From Mortierella sp. BCC40632 (taxonomy: Eukaryota > Mortierellomycota > Mortierellomycetes > Mortierellales > Mortierellaceae), in NCBI GenBank assembly GCA_011634665.1, contig WAEK01000007.1, positions 1,138,001 to 1,202,000 on the forward strand: 64,000 nucleotides of DNA. Direction: 5' to 3'. The notes beneath the pieces were generated by a model that saw only the letters and a program-made list of their open reading frames with translations, did no database searches and was not told the origin of the DNA. Position numbers and translations under genes: made by a program. Below are positions 35,296 through 47,200 of the stretch, piece by piece (position 1 is the stretch's first letter; the number at the start of each line of letters is the position of its first letter).

Positions 35296-36379
35296 ACGGA
35301 TAGAAATCTGATGGAGAGCGCACAGGAGATTCACGAACTCGTACTATACACCGTGGAATGACTGTCCTCCCCCTCCTCCCACGCCTGAGTAAGCTAAAAA
35401 AAAAAATAAGACAGATAACTGGGTAGAACATGCATCCGACAACCAACACTCTCTTTCTCAATACACAACTCTTTTTTTTTATCAGTCAATGTTGTTTTGA
35501 GGACGTCCTTTTTTTTTATATTTTATTTTTATGAAAGTCATTTCTGCTTCTCGGAAACTCACTGCGCCAGTGAATTATGTATAAAAAAAAAAAAACAGGA
35601 CCAGCCAAGGAATGGTGGTAATTTTATCATAGCTCTAACTATGCGCCAACTCAACAGATAGTTGCGTTAGGGTGCCTAGGGATTAGAAGTAGACTAGGCG
35701 CGCGTGGAATCATGAAGGCATAGATTTACTAGACGTTGCCCACAGGGGTTACTCCAGCGCTACCATCGACGGAACCAAAACCATAACTGAAGACGCTGGA
35801 TATACTTGGACAGCAGCACGGCAGCGGGACTCTGCTTCAACATTATGAAGACTCGATTTGGTATACAAACGGGGCGGTCTGCTGCTCTTCCAAAACCAAT
35901 ATCGATCTTGGTCGGGATGCTGGGAAAATGCAATTGCCTCGTATATGCATGACGCAGGAACCCTCGCCATTACTAGCTAGTCCCTATGCCCTAAATATTG
36001 CCCTCTATGTCTAATATGTGACCATTGAGGAAGTCTAGTGTTTTCCTGCTCTTCATCTGCCTGAGGAGATCTTACGATGCAAGAGCTATTCTCAGCTATT
36101 TGGCTCTGTTGCCCCAAAGAATCGACTCCCCAGCCAAGTGTTATGGTTTCACTTCGAGAAAATCAATGTACCTGTGCACGTATGAATATTACTTTTTCGT
36201 TCTTATGGGCCTGGGAAAAAGGGCTCAAAGACAGGAAAGTGTGTGGACAGAGATTGGGATGGACAGGAGCGAGAAAGGATGTTCCCTTCATCTTTCTTTC
36301 TCTCTTCCTCTTTTTTTTCATATCATGTAATGTCATATCATGTCATATCGATGTGGCGGGTTAATGATGGCTACAAGAC

Positions 36380-36413
<34 letters not shown>

Positions 36414-37989
36414 TGGGAGGGGATGCAGACGCGAGGGAAGCTGCAGTCGAGCTGTATGAACTGCATTATCCGTCAGTGGATAAAGCTTCCTCCTTTGTAG
36501 CTGGGATTGCAGTGTATTGCTCGACACTAATCCTAACTAAAAGCAGCAACGATGTTCAAAAAAGAGCACTCCTCACGAACCCCATTAGTCGAATACCGAG
36601 GAACATCCTAACTGCCTTCAGGTTCCCCCCCCCCCTTCTCCTCTCCCAATCCTGTACGATGTACACAGACAGAATGGTCGACCCTGTGCTACTTTCGCGT
36701 GTGATCACGCATTCCCAGGAGAGCCAATGGCGTGATGGGGGCTTACTGGCCTGGTGTGAATTTCAGGGGAGGCAGTGGACTAACGTGGGGTACATAAGCT
36801 GCTGGTGGCGAGATATAGGCTCATCTACCAGTGTGCACCCACTTTGGTTTGTTGTGTACTACGGGAAATGGAGGACCGATTATCAAGATCTCTAGATGGT
36901 TCGGGAATGTGTTATGCACTCGGGCGTTGCAAGGGCAAAGAGACGCCACGGGCACGCCCCTCTCCCAGGGTCGGATGCAAGGGACAAGGTTTGGGTAGTG
37001 AGCAGGGCCCATCACTCGACCTATGGAAGCAAACACGCATTCCACAGACTAGCACTGGGAATGGCTGCAGCATGTTTACTAGCCCTCCGTGCTGCCTGTA
37101 TTTCTTTAACTTTTTCCTGGTCTAGCCCATTTCCAGCCAAAACGGCGCAACACTCTTGACATAACAATGTTTTGTTGACCCGCCCTCCTCCATACAAACC
37201 CATTCTCCAAACATTGATGGTGCTCGGTAGCTGTTATGATTGTGTTCAAAGCTCTCGGTTTGGCATTCTCCCAGGAAACCCAAGCGTAAACACTTGATTG
37301 GGCCATGCTTTTGGTGATGGGCTTCATTCACACGGATAGCACAAGGGAATGCTTTGGACCGTCATCCATTACGCTTGAATGTTTGCAGTAAAATTATTCA
37401 AAACATGAGATTGCCAAAGTCGAGTCTTGAGCACAATGACCAAACAAAAGGCCCCTCTTGTCAGTCATACAATTGTCCAGTGCAATGCAGGGTGCGCCGT
37501 TTTGGCCTCATTTGTGCTGCATTGGAAGATGGGAAGAGTTTTGTTGTCACTTCGGTCAAAGCAAATGTTTTTCCAACTGCTAGGGGATGAGGACAGGTCT
37601 ATCAAGTGGTAGTACCTTGAGAGCCATATTGGCGTGTTTGTGAAGCTTGACTGATTGTGCAGCTTGTTGACTAGCCTACCATTGGGGTTGTTTGCAGACC
37701 CGGCAGGTCTGGACTTTCTTCCACGGTTTCCTGGTGCACCTCTACAGTAGTGCCCTGACTGCTCTCCTCTTCCTCTATGCGTTGCATATCGGAGGCAGGG
37801 CTCGCTCGAGGGTAATCATTTGACACGGTTGTCCTCTTACTCTTCAGCTTGCGTTACATTCAGCTTTCTCCAATCGGTTGGTGACCTAGCCATTCATTCG
37901 TGGGACATTGCTCTCTGCTAGGTGTCTACCGCGTAGAGGTAAGTGCGGCCTGGACCGCAGTATACTCCATGGCAATCGTCGCGAATTTG
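35296..37989. other. Intergenic region
   Basis: About 2.7 kb with no gene I can support. An A-tract of about 29 lies at 36382-36410. A 160-codon frame at 36413-36895 has no recognisable features and is probably chance. Confidence 0.5.
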
Positions 37990-37996
37990 TATAAAA
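37990..37996 (+). promoter_or_regulatory. TATA box of subtilisin gene 1
   Basis: TATAAAA about 130 bp upstream of the start codon, followed by a CT-rich leader. Confidence 0.6.
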
Positions 37997-38124
37997 CCAA
38001 GGTCAAGAAGCACCATGGCAACATTTCTCCTCACTCCTCTTCACTCCAGCTTTTCTCTTCCAACCTTCCCTCCACCAACTTCCTCCCCATCCCAAGCAAT
38101 CTCTTTCAAGCGATCTCTTCCAAA

Positions 38125-39407
38125 ATGAAGTACACCTGCTTTGTCATCGCCGCCTGCGTGGCCCTTTTCAGCTCCTCCTCGGCTGCTCCTTTGGTCCGTA
38201 GCAATGCCGGTAAACCCATCCCGGACTCCTACATCGTCGTCCTCAAGGAAGGAAACAAGGTCGAGGACTTTATCCCCAAGTTTGATGCCATTGCTCGCCG
38301 CACGAACGGTCGTGGTCGCAAGCCTACCATTGGCCAGCAGTACCGCGCCATCCAAGGTCTTTCCGTCACCGTCAACCAGGCTGCCTTGAAGGAGCTTCTC
38401 GCTTCTGATGAGGTCGAGTATGTTGAGGAGGATCAGATCGTGACTCTGAGTGGAGTCCAGAACAACCCTCCCTCCTGGGGTCTTCCTCGCGTCTCGCAGC
38501 GCAACCTCAACAACAACGCTCCCTTCTACTACCAAGACCAGGCCGGCTCTGGTGTCACCGCTTACGTGATTGACACTGGTATCAACACTGCCCACGTCGA
38601 CTTTGGTGGTCGTGCCACCATGGGTGCCAACTTCATTACTGGCTCCGCCAACACTGATGAGAACGGTCACGGTACTCACGTCGCTGGTACCATCGGAGGA
38701 AACAACTATGGTGTTGCCAAGAAGGTCAGATTGGTCGGTGTCAAGGTCTTGAACGCCCAGGGTCAGGGTGCCTTCTCGGGCATCATTGCCGGCATGGACT
38801 GGGTTGCCCAGCGCGCTCGCGGCACCAAGGCCGTTGTCAACATGTCTCTCGGTAAGTCACAGTTACTGTGCTCATTGTGCGCGTGCAATTTTAATAATCC
38901 AGGGCAAGAGGTAGAGTCTCGTGCTAAAATATCTATCCTCTAAACTCAACTCTAGGTGGTGGTAAGTCTCAGGCCGTCGACTCGGCTGCCACTCGTCTCT
39001 ACAACGCCGGTATTCCCTTGGTTGTTGCTGCCGGAAATGATGCCAATGCCGATGCTTGCAATGGTTCGCCTTCTGGTGCTTCTGGAACTCTCACTGTTGG
39101 TGCCTCGGACCGCTATGACAGAATCGCTACCTTCTCGTCCTGGGGTAGCTGTGTTGATATCTTTGGCCCCGGTGTTGACATTCTCTCGGCCTGGATTGGT
39201 TCTTCGACTGCAACCCGCTCCATCTCTGGTACCTCGATGGCCACTCCTCACGTCGCTGGTGTCGCAGCTTTGTTGTTGTCCACCGATGCTTCTTTGACCA
39301 GCCCAATGGCCGTCTACAACAAGCTCATCCAGACTGCCACCAACAATGTTGTTACTGGTAACCTTCGTGGTTCGGCCAACCGCTTGGTCTTCAACAGCGC
39401 TGTCTAA
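38125..39407 (+). CDS. Secreted subtilisin-like serine protease 1 (S8, proteinase K type)
   Basis: Two exons, 38125-38851 and 38956-39407, encode 392 aa. Signal peptide at aa 1 to about 20 (hydrophobic core, then SSSSAAP). An inhibitor I9 propeptide follows (SYIVVLKEGNKVEDF to VEYVEEDQIV), then the S8 domain from about aa 113. The catalytic triad is visible: Asp150 in VIDTG, His182 in NGHGTHVAG and Ser336 in GTSMATPHVAG. Extracellular protein degradation for nutrition or host contact is the family role. The intron (104 bp) splits the codon after MSL in the substrate-binding MSLGGG loop. A second, intronless paralogue lies 2 kb downstream in the same orientation. Confidence 0.96.
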
Positions 39408-40903
39408 GCGAATTCAACTCCTTGGATTTTGTTCCACTCATGAATAGGGCGACCGTTTCTTTTTTCTATGGTCATATCAATTTTACCTGCCCTCAACCAT
39501 TTTTTCTATTCAAAGTATTTTACTGTGCCTGGTGCGCATGCAGTTCATCCTGACTGGTCAGGATACAATAAAAAAAAGAAATTTTTTTTCTATATTTCAG
39601 CTTGCGATTTGTGAGGTTGTGTCGTCTGTCCCATAAAAATCGTAGACACCATTTGTCACCATAGTCATCGTAGTCACCGCGTCGCGTTGTCAAACATGAT
39701 GAAGCGGCCCGATACGGTCCATTATTGCCTGGCATGTTGGATCAGAGACAAGAAAGGAGAAACAAGAGGAGAGAGGAGGGGGAGAAAGGTTAGGAGAGAG
39801 AGGATGGGCGAGAAGAGAAATGAGGAAGATGGGGGGTTCAAAACATCATCTGACAAGTGAAGGGCGGGAGCCTAGTTCTAGCTCTTGAAGCACAAATGTT
39901 GGAGGGAAATGCAGAAATTACAAGAGGCAAGAGAGCTTGCATAAACATTGAGTTATCTGAGCATTAGTCATTCCTCGTGCAGAGACTGTTTATTCACGTA
40001 CTCGCTCTGTTTCAAGGAATGCCTAGGTTGGTATGGCCCAATAAGGGAAACGTGCTTCCTTTCCCCGGGAAGACGGGAAGAGGGCATTTCTGGTTTCTGG
40101 GGAACAAGAACCGAAAAAAAGGAGGAGAAGGGGCATTTGTGGCAGTGCAGAAAAGAGAACCTTTGATGCCAGGCTGACTGTCAGGAAATCAAACCACTTG
40201 CTAGGATGCCTAGCAAAAGACGTGAAAGGCATATCCTCCACCCATCTAGATCTCGTCGGGTTCCAAGCGCTTGCCGTTTTCCCATGATGTCTAGATAGTA
40301 CGTGTTGTACAAAAGGAATGAGGGTACATGCCTAACGCGTTTTTGGGCAACGGTGTGTATTACACTATACAGTCAGGGGATATGAGCCAATTACAAAGCA
40401 TCGATCGACCCACTCTCTAGCGTTTCCGGATGACACCGTAGGTGGGAACTGGCTCTAGTGGAGAATGCAAAAAAGGGTCTACAGTGATGGGAAAGTGAAG
40501 CGGGGAAGTCCGGTTACCTTGGGAAGCTATGTAATATCTGTTATGCATCCTTGTGTTATTAAGGTTATAGTGCTATATAGCCTTGATACTGTACCTAAAG
40601 CGCGGAAGATCCACATTGTGCGTCGAGGCGATTATGCGTTAGAGCTTCAACGAAGAATCGACTGATGGGAAACATGAGGGATGGACTGTAGATGCACCTC
40701 GAACAAAGTGTTGTTTTGCTCTAGAACCAAATGCAGGAGGCACGGATACACTATAACCAGGGGGGGGGGGAGGGTGCAGCGTTCGAGCCTTCTTTGCGAT
40801 ACGACACGGCCAGAGCTGATCGGTGCTCTCAAATTACATTTTCAACTGTCAAGTCCGCACCTCAAAATGAATGTACATTGGGCGAATTTGCTCTTAGAAG
40901 GGA
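39408..40903. other. Spacer between the subtilisin genes
   Basis: About 1.5 kb after subtilisin 1. It starts with the presumed 3' untranslated region of that gene and then shows only short frames on both strands. No gene recognised. Confidence 0.5.
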
Positions 40904-41015
40904 CAGAGTCGCACGGCACGGAGGAATAACCTTTACAACTAGGATAGCAGAGTTGTGCGGAGGAATAGTCCTTTGCTGTCTAGGGCAGAGAGTCATACGG
41001 AGGAATTGCCTCCGT
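40904..41015. repeat. Three degenerate units with about 40-bp period upstream of subtilisin 2
   Basis: The string CGGAGGAAT occurs at 40919, 40958 and 40998, each preceded by a CAGAG and a short variable stretch ending GYAC-like, and the first two followed by CCTTT. Spacings of 39 and 40 bp give nearly four helical turns. The block ends about 405 bp before the subtilisin 2 ATG and could be a set of activator sites. Confidence 0.6.
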
Positions 41016-41241
41016 TGCTTCTTGATCCCACTGGGTTAGTTGGGCAGTGCATGTACTTGAGTTGGCCTAGAGCCTGCTCAATTGCTCTTGAGATATGAGG
41101 GCGATGTTTACAGTGGCATCTTATGGCAATCTCATGCAAGGGCAATGGGGGAAAGGGACCCTGCCAGTAACACCCCTGCCGAACACTGTTTTTGCCCTGG
41201 AAAGTAACAGAGCCCCTGTTTGTTCGATGGCATTCTTTTGT

Positions 41242-41249
41242 TATAAAAA
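41242..41249 (+). promoter_or_regulatory. TATA box of subtilisin gene 2
   Basis: TATAAAAA about 175 bp upstream of the start codon; the leader in between is rich in CCAC and CT. Confidence 0.6.
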
Positions 41250-41419
41250 CCACGAGGCCAATCCACATTTTGCTCCTCAGAACCACCACTCCTCTCCCAC
41301 TCCACAGTAACCAACACCCACCACAGCTTTGACAAGCAACTAAAAGTGAAGTCCTCCTACGATCACGACCCACTCTCAACAAAACCCTTTCAACCCCTCT
41401 CAAAACCTCCACCATCACC

Positions 41420-42619
41420 ATGAAGTGCCTTTCCCTCCTCGTTGTTGCCTGCTTGGCCTGGTCCTCCGCCTCGACCGCCGATGCTGCCACCTTCATCAAC
41501 AATGGCGCTGGAACTACTGCTGTCCCTGGCTCGTTCATCGTTGTCCTCAAGGACTCCAAGAGTGTCAAGAGCTTTGAACCCAAGTGGAACAACATGTTGC
41601 GCCGTCACAACAACCGCAACGGCCGTCGCCCTAGAATGAACCACAAGTTCAAGGCCATTCCTGGTTTCACTGTCACTGGCTCGAACGCGACCTTGACTGA
41701 GCTCCTCAACATGGATGAAGTCGAATACATCGAACAGGATGCTATTGCTTCCATCCAGGCCACCCAGGCCAACCCCCCCTCCTGGGGTCTTCCTCGCGTC
41801 AGCCGCCGTGGCGCCCTGAGCGGCGGTGCCGCTGCCTATAGCTTCCCTGACTCGGCTGGTCAGGGTGTCACTGCCTATGTGATTGACACTGGTATCAACA
41901 CTGCCCATGTCGACTTTGGTGGTCGTGCCACCATGGGTGCCAACTTTATCCGCGGCTCCCCTAACACTGATCAGAACGGTCACGGTACTCACGTCGCTGG
42001 TACCATCGGAGGAAACACCTATGGTGTTGCCAAGAAGGTCAGATTGGTCGGTGTCAAGGTTTTGGATGCTCGTGGCCAGGGTGCCTTCTCGGGCATCATT
42101 GCTGGCATGGACTGGGTTGCCCAGCGCGCTCGCGGCACCAAGGCCGTTGTCAACATGTCTCTCGGTGGTGGTGCCTCTCGCGCTGTGAATGATGCTGTCT
42201 CCCGCATGGTTAGCGCCGGTGTCCCTGTGCTTGTTGCTGCTGGTAACGACCCCAATGTGAACGCCTGCAATGGTTCGCCTTCGGGCGCTAGTGCTGCTTT
42301 CACTGTCGGTGCCTCGGATATCCGTGATAACGTTGCCAGCTTCTCTTCTTACGGTAACTGTGTCGATATTTTTGGACCTGGTGTCCAGATCACCTCTGCT
42401 TGGATTGGTGGCTCCAACTCCCGCAACACCATCTCAGGCACTTCCATGGCCACTCCCCACGTCGCTGGTGTTGCCGCCTTGTACATGGGCGCCAACCCCA
42501 ACCTCCGCACTCCCCAGCAAGTTTACAGCGCCTTGGCAAGCAGTGCCATCAAGAACGTCATTCGCGGTAACACCCGTGGCGCTGCCAACCTTATGGTCAA
42601 CAACGGCGTCAACAACTAA
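41420..42619 (+). CDS. Secreted subtilisin-like serine protease 2 (S8, proteinase K type)
   Basis: A single exon encodes 399 aa. Signal peptide (hydrophobic core LLVVACLAWSSAST), I9 propeptide (SFIVVLKDSKSVKSF to VEYIEQDAIA) and S8 catalytic domain. Triad: Asp156 (VIDTG), His188 (NGHGTHVAG) and Ser342 (GTSMATPHVAG). Paralogue of the gene at 38125: the propeptides are clearly diverged, but about 290 bp around the Asp and His motifs are nearly the same at DNA level, and the intron of the first gene is absent at the matching position. A start after CACCATCACC fits a fungal initiation context. Confidence 0.96.
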   Translation: MKCLSLLVVACLAWSSASTADAATFINNGAGTTAVPGSFIVVLKDSKSVKSFEPKWNNMLRRHNNRNGRRPRMNHKFKAIPGFTVTGSNATLTELLNMDEVEYIEQDAIASIQATQANPPSWGLPRVSRRGALSGGAAAYSFPDSAGQGVTAYVIDTGINTAHVDFGGRATMGANFIRGSPNTDQNGHGTHVAGTIGGNTYGVAKKVRLVGVKVLDARGQGAFSGIIAGMDWVAQRARGTKAVVNMSLGGGASRAVNDAVSRMVSAGVPVLVAAGNDPNVNACNGSPSGASAAFTVGASDIRDNVASFSSYGNCVDIFGPGVQITSAWIGGSNSRNTISGTSMATPHVAGVAALYMGANPNLRTPQQVYSALASSAIKNVIRGNTRGAANLMVNNGVNN

Positions 42620-42896
42620 GCGAAGACCTCAATCAATAGTACATATATCACAAATCAACTCATCTTGAGATCTTGAAGGTCCTCAAGCAGCAAAGTGCCT
42701 GGAGCATTTTGTCCATAGAAAACAGAAAAGTCATCCGCATGTGAATAAACTACATTCATTCCAACTGTGAAGTACACGAGATAGTCTTTCTGAGTGTTGT
42801 ATTGGGGATGCAATCTTTAGAGAAGCGAGGACTTCTCCTCTTGGGTGCCATATTTTACACAGACAAATCAGAGCCTAGATACAACGAGTGTGCTTT

Positions 42897-43182
42897 TTAT
42901 CCACGGTATTTCTTAAAAGTGGAAGTAATGCTTTCGCCAGCCTTCAGGGCAGCCATACACTGGTCATCAACTGCAGTTGACTTTTTGCATCGATTCTCGA
43001 CCTCCTGCAGCAATGCTTGAGGAATCACAACGATTCCGTCGGCATCGGCAACGATATAGTCGCCGGGACGAATTTCAATAGAGGGATGGTTGGGGTTTGG
43101 CTTCATTGTGATTGGAACATTGAGAGCAGAGGCGCGTGTAAATGGTCCAGCGCCCATAATAGACGTTGCCTTGGCAAAAACC

Positions 43183-43215
<33 letters not shown>

Positions 43216-43921
43216 GGTCCAGGTGGTTCAGAATGAACCCAATCGGTCAGCCGTGTGAAGATCTACTGCTTCTCTCCTGTTGGTCTATGTCATGTCCCCT
43301 TCTCTGGCTTTCTCTTCCCCTTCCCATTTCACCTACGGGGAAACGAGCTTCGCGTTGTTCGTTCAAATCGCGGATACGACCGTCCACAATGACGCCGAGT
43401 GCGCCCTTGGCCTGGGCACGCGCTGTCATAAGGCCGCCCCACACAGCATTGACCATTTCTTCGGGCTGGGAGATACAGATGACATGGCCCTCTGGGGCAG
43501 CGTCGACAAAGTGCTGGTCAGGCTTGGGAGCAGAGGTGTTCGAGACAGAGACCATCTAAATGTAGCGTCCAAAGCATTCACAAACAGATTGATGTTGAGT
43601 GGACAAGTCATGAAATCATGATGATCGCTTTTGCATAGCCTAAGGAGGTAGCAGCACCTGAACAGTGTACGCTGGCCCGAACACTAGGTGATGGAGAATG
43701 GGGGGGAAAAAAAGCAGGCACAGTTAGACAGCGGAACCAGTATGAGGACAGTTCGGCTCATCGAAAGGACTGCCCGATACTATACCTCGAGTGTTGCCAG
43801 CCTTGTACTCTGGGCTCCAAAGATGAATGTCGGGGATGTAGCCACCGCCGGGCACGCCGAGAGCAAGGAGCGCGTCGGCGACATCGCAGCTAGCGTAGAA
43901 TGGGAGCTGAGAGGAGGACAT
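42897..43921 (-). CDS. RraA-like protein (HMG/CHA aldolase family)
   Basis: Four exons (43921-43786, 43683-43658, 43555-43337, 43181-42897) encode 221 aa; exon 2 is only 26 bp. The family includes bacterial RraA and class II 4-hydroxy-4-methyl-2-oxoglutarate / 4-carboxy-4-hydroxy-2-oxoadipate aldolases, and in fungi its members are mostly uncharacterised. Marks seen: SCDVADALLALGVPGGGYIP, RVFGPAYTVQMV, HFVDAAPEGHVICIS, the conserved WGGLMTARAQAKGALGVIVDG and RIRD (G94/G95, D112, R116, D117), and PGDYIVADADGIVVIP. The Arg and Asp of the GRIRD motif bind the carboxylate and the metal in aldolases, so an aldolase or decarboxylase activity is plausible. The last intron has about 28 T directly before its AG acceptor. 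Start at MSSSQLPFYASCDVADAL. Confidence 0.9.
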
Positions 43922-44282
43922 GGCGATGGTTATTTGGATGGGGAGTGAAAGTGATCTGTGTGTGTGGGGGGGGGGGAGGAGGAGGGCGTGGTACACGCGC
44001 AAACCGGCACACCCGGGGTCATGTTGGCCCTGTCTCTGTCTCTCTGCTCTGCGGCTTTGCTCAATCGCATTTGCATGCATCTCAGCCAGGCCATCAAGAC
44101 CCACCACCACGCGCCTCTCTTGCCTGTCTCCACGCCATCGGCCACCATCCTTCCTACCCCGCTGCCTCGCTGCCCCATCTCCCCATCCGTTTGCTGCATC
44201 CGGCCCCCTCTCCCCGCTCGCCTCCTCCGCCCCACCTCCTGATTGTCGGGTCCGCCGGTGCGCATGCGCATTCATCGACGAC
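43922..44282. promoter_or_regulatory. Divergent promoter of the RraA-like gene and MED12
   Basis: About 360 bp between start codons, with a G-run at about 43967-43976 and CT/CCCC-rich sequence towards MED12. No TATA box recognised. Confidence 0.5.
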
Positions 44283-47200
44283 ATGTCCAAATTTCCAGGT
44301 AGATGCTACCTCTTTGCCATCGTCCATGTGATCAATCTTTCGATGGAACGATGTCCTGCCTAATGTTCCTTCAGGATGCGATCACCTACCTTCCTTTTAC
44401 TAACATCTGCCTCCTTTACATCCTAGGCCATCACTCTACGAACCATACCCGGGGCAGCATGCCCCAGCTCAACAACCATGGCGGTAACTATCCATCAGGC
44501 GTCGGCATTGCCCCTGGAGGCGTCAACAATTCACCGGGAATATCAAACCAAGGCGTCGCAGGGAGGGTACCCTATCCCGCAGGACGGACAGCTATGCCTC
44601 CATTTGGGACATCAGGACTAGGCGCCGGTGCGGGCGCCGTCGGGCCTGGAGGGTTCGCTCCGACCGCAGGAATACCATATCCCAACAGCAATGCCAACAG
44701 CAACAATAGTGGTGGCGTGAGCAGTGGCTCGCAAACATCATATTCACATGTATCGCAACATACTACACCAGTTCATTCGCCATTCTCGTCCTCACCTTCA
44801 TCGACAGCCTACCCCAATTCAGCAAAGAGCCAGCTAACATCACCTTTGCGGCGGTATGTTTTGATGCCTCCAGCCAAAAAGAAAAAACTGCACAAGAATA
44901 GTGATCTTGGTATGTGCACCAGTTTCTTGTAACAGGATTATGTTTTTATCCGGATTGAGCAATCAGTATCCATAATGAAGGGGAACTCATAGCCTTGGCA
45001 CTTTACTGACAATGTGGATATTAGGCTACCCGGGGGTGTTTCCTCAGAAGCCAGGGCAGGATGAGGATCAGATGACTCCGAATAATGTCAAGACAGGATA
45101 TATCGACAAGGGCATCATACAGGTAGGAACGTAGGGCAGGCTTGGGGAAAAAAAATGGAGGACTAGAAAAAGCAATCAAACAAACAAACAAAAATACAAA
45201 AAGAGTGTGATTCTCTTGACGATCAGCAATATAATGTAGACTGACAAAAACTTGCCATTCCGGTCGAAAATTCTGGATACTGTTTCCCCAACAAAATCTC
45301 CTCAGAACGAAACAGTGTCTGCACAAGGTATCCTAGCAGACGGATTGCGCGATCCTAAGAAACTACAAGATCTAGGCACATTCATGGTTGAGGTGCTGAA
45401 GAAACGACAGGAATCTAGCAAAATTACAAGGTACTGCTCAATTGCACTCTAGCGTGGACTGATTGGATCCGAATGGTTAGACTAACAGGGATCTTGATTC
45501 GTGTTATGTTGCACTAGCCCCAGCACTTTCAGGCCACCCAGCCGTGCAACACTCAACGACCAGAAAAAGGAACAATGGATGTCAGACCTAGCAGGAACAA
45601 CACCACTTCGCCGGCTTTCTAAAAGTGTACCACATGGTTTCAAGGGCGAAAAGTTGCTCGAGGCCCTGGCGCAGCGTCAAGTGCCGATGCTACGAGCCAC
45701 GTGGTATATCAAAATTATTGCACTCAGCGAGATGCAGGCTCAGCGAAGTCGTCCTGCCATTCCACAACACTCATACTCTACGGAATGGACTATCACCGTG
45801 AACACATTTTTAAAGAAGCAATTGATGGAGATCAACCCCAATCCCGCCACCAAACCTGCAGTATCTGCTCTGAACTCGGCCAGTGGTACCCAAAATATCA
45901 AGCCTTGGGCTAGTGACGAGGCTAAGGAGAAATGGGAGACAAAGTGGCGATACAGCATTCTGTTAACAAAGTGGCAGTATAATGAGGGGCTTCTGGACCA
46001 CCGACAGTTCCTCAGATCAACTGTAGAGCAATTGACTGCATTTAGCTTTGAGCAAGTGGCGTTGCTTTTGAGTTTGATCTCGATTTTCTTACCAGAGTAT
46101 GCTCGGTCACGTCTGCTAATGAGACTGTTGATTGATGGACTCCTGGCCACTCTTCAAGCGGTAAGGTCGTTCATCCAATGAGGGGTTTTTGTTAGCCACT
46201 GCCCAAATATACGTGATACTCCTGATACATGGTTGACACTGAAACGCTTGCCCCTTTGAAAATAGGTCCAAAATTGCCTCACTCAAAACAAAGCGGCATT
46301 CCGGTACTCATACTTGGAATTGGAGCTCAAGAGGATGTTGCAGGTAATGACTATGTTTGATTGTTGATTAGAAGCAATGGTTGGCACATAAAGATCTTAA
46401 TGACTCATATACCTTTACCCCAACATTGCACCTAGTCAATCTTTTTATCCACACCAGACATGTTTGTAATACCTAAAGCGTGGGCGTCTCACAATAACCT
46501 GCTTGGTCAAGTTCTACTAAAGGATGTACAGGCGACGGTTCATCGACCCTCTGTTTTTCCAAGTGTTGGATCTGTTCTGGAGTCACATTACAAGATGATC
46601 CGCTCCAGAGTAAAGGTTTTTACTGATCTAACAGTTACAACGCCTGATTTGGAGAAACCACTCCTTCAAGAAGGCAGTAATATCGAGGTAGGTTTAGCAT
46701 CACAGCTTCTGATATTAAGCAAGTCAGACTGAGATAATGTCACTAACAAGATAGCTTGAACTGCTCTCCATCACTAGTACTTGGACAAGATGGACTGTTC
46801 GACGGATCTTGAGCAACTTTCGTTTGAATTTTTTGTAGAAGTGGATGATCAGGAAGCACTACCAACATCCTTGCCATCGCCACAAAACCCAACTGATGTT
46901 TCACCAACAGGGTCATCCCATCGACACAGCGACTCTTACTGGAGATTGCAAGTGGTAAATCTCTGCAAATGGGGAATTACAAATTCTCGTTATGGACGGC
47001 ATCGCGTTTACCTAGTTGGAAATTTACTGAAGCATTGGAGGGACGGGCCGCTCTCAGCTCAGCTTTCGCCTGGCGACAAATCTAAGGCTCTTCAATCGGC
47101 GCTTATGGACTTTCTAGACGAATATGCTGGAACCAATCATCATAGCTCGCAGCGCTCCAATAATACGCGCTATCATCTACACAAGAGCGAGGATACTCGA

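Noticed and set aside
36413..36895. 160-codon plus-strand frame after a poly(A) tract
   Set aside because: No recognisable domain, and it begins inside a low-complexity stretch.
46441..46458. Splice acceptor at CACACCAG before MED12 exon 7
   Set aside because: It leads to an immediate out-of-frame stop; the acceptor at 46435 keeps the frame and gives SIFLSTPDMFVIPKAW, typical of MED12.
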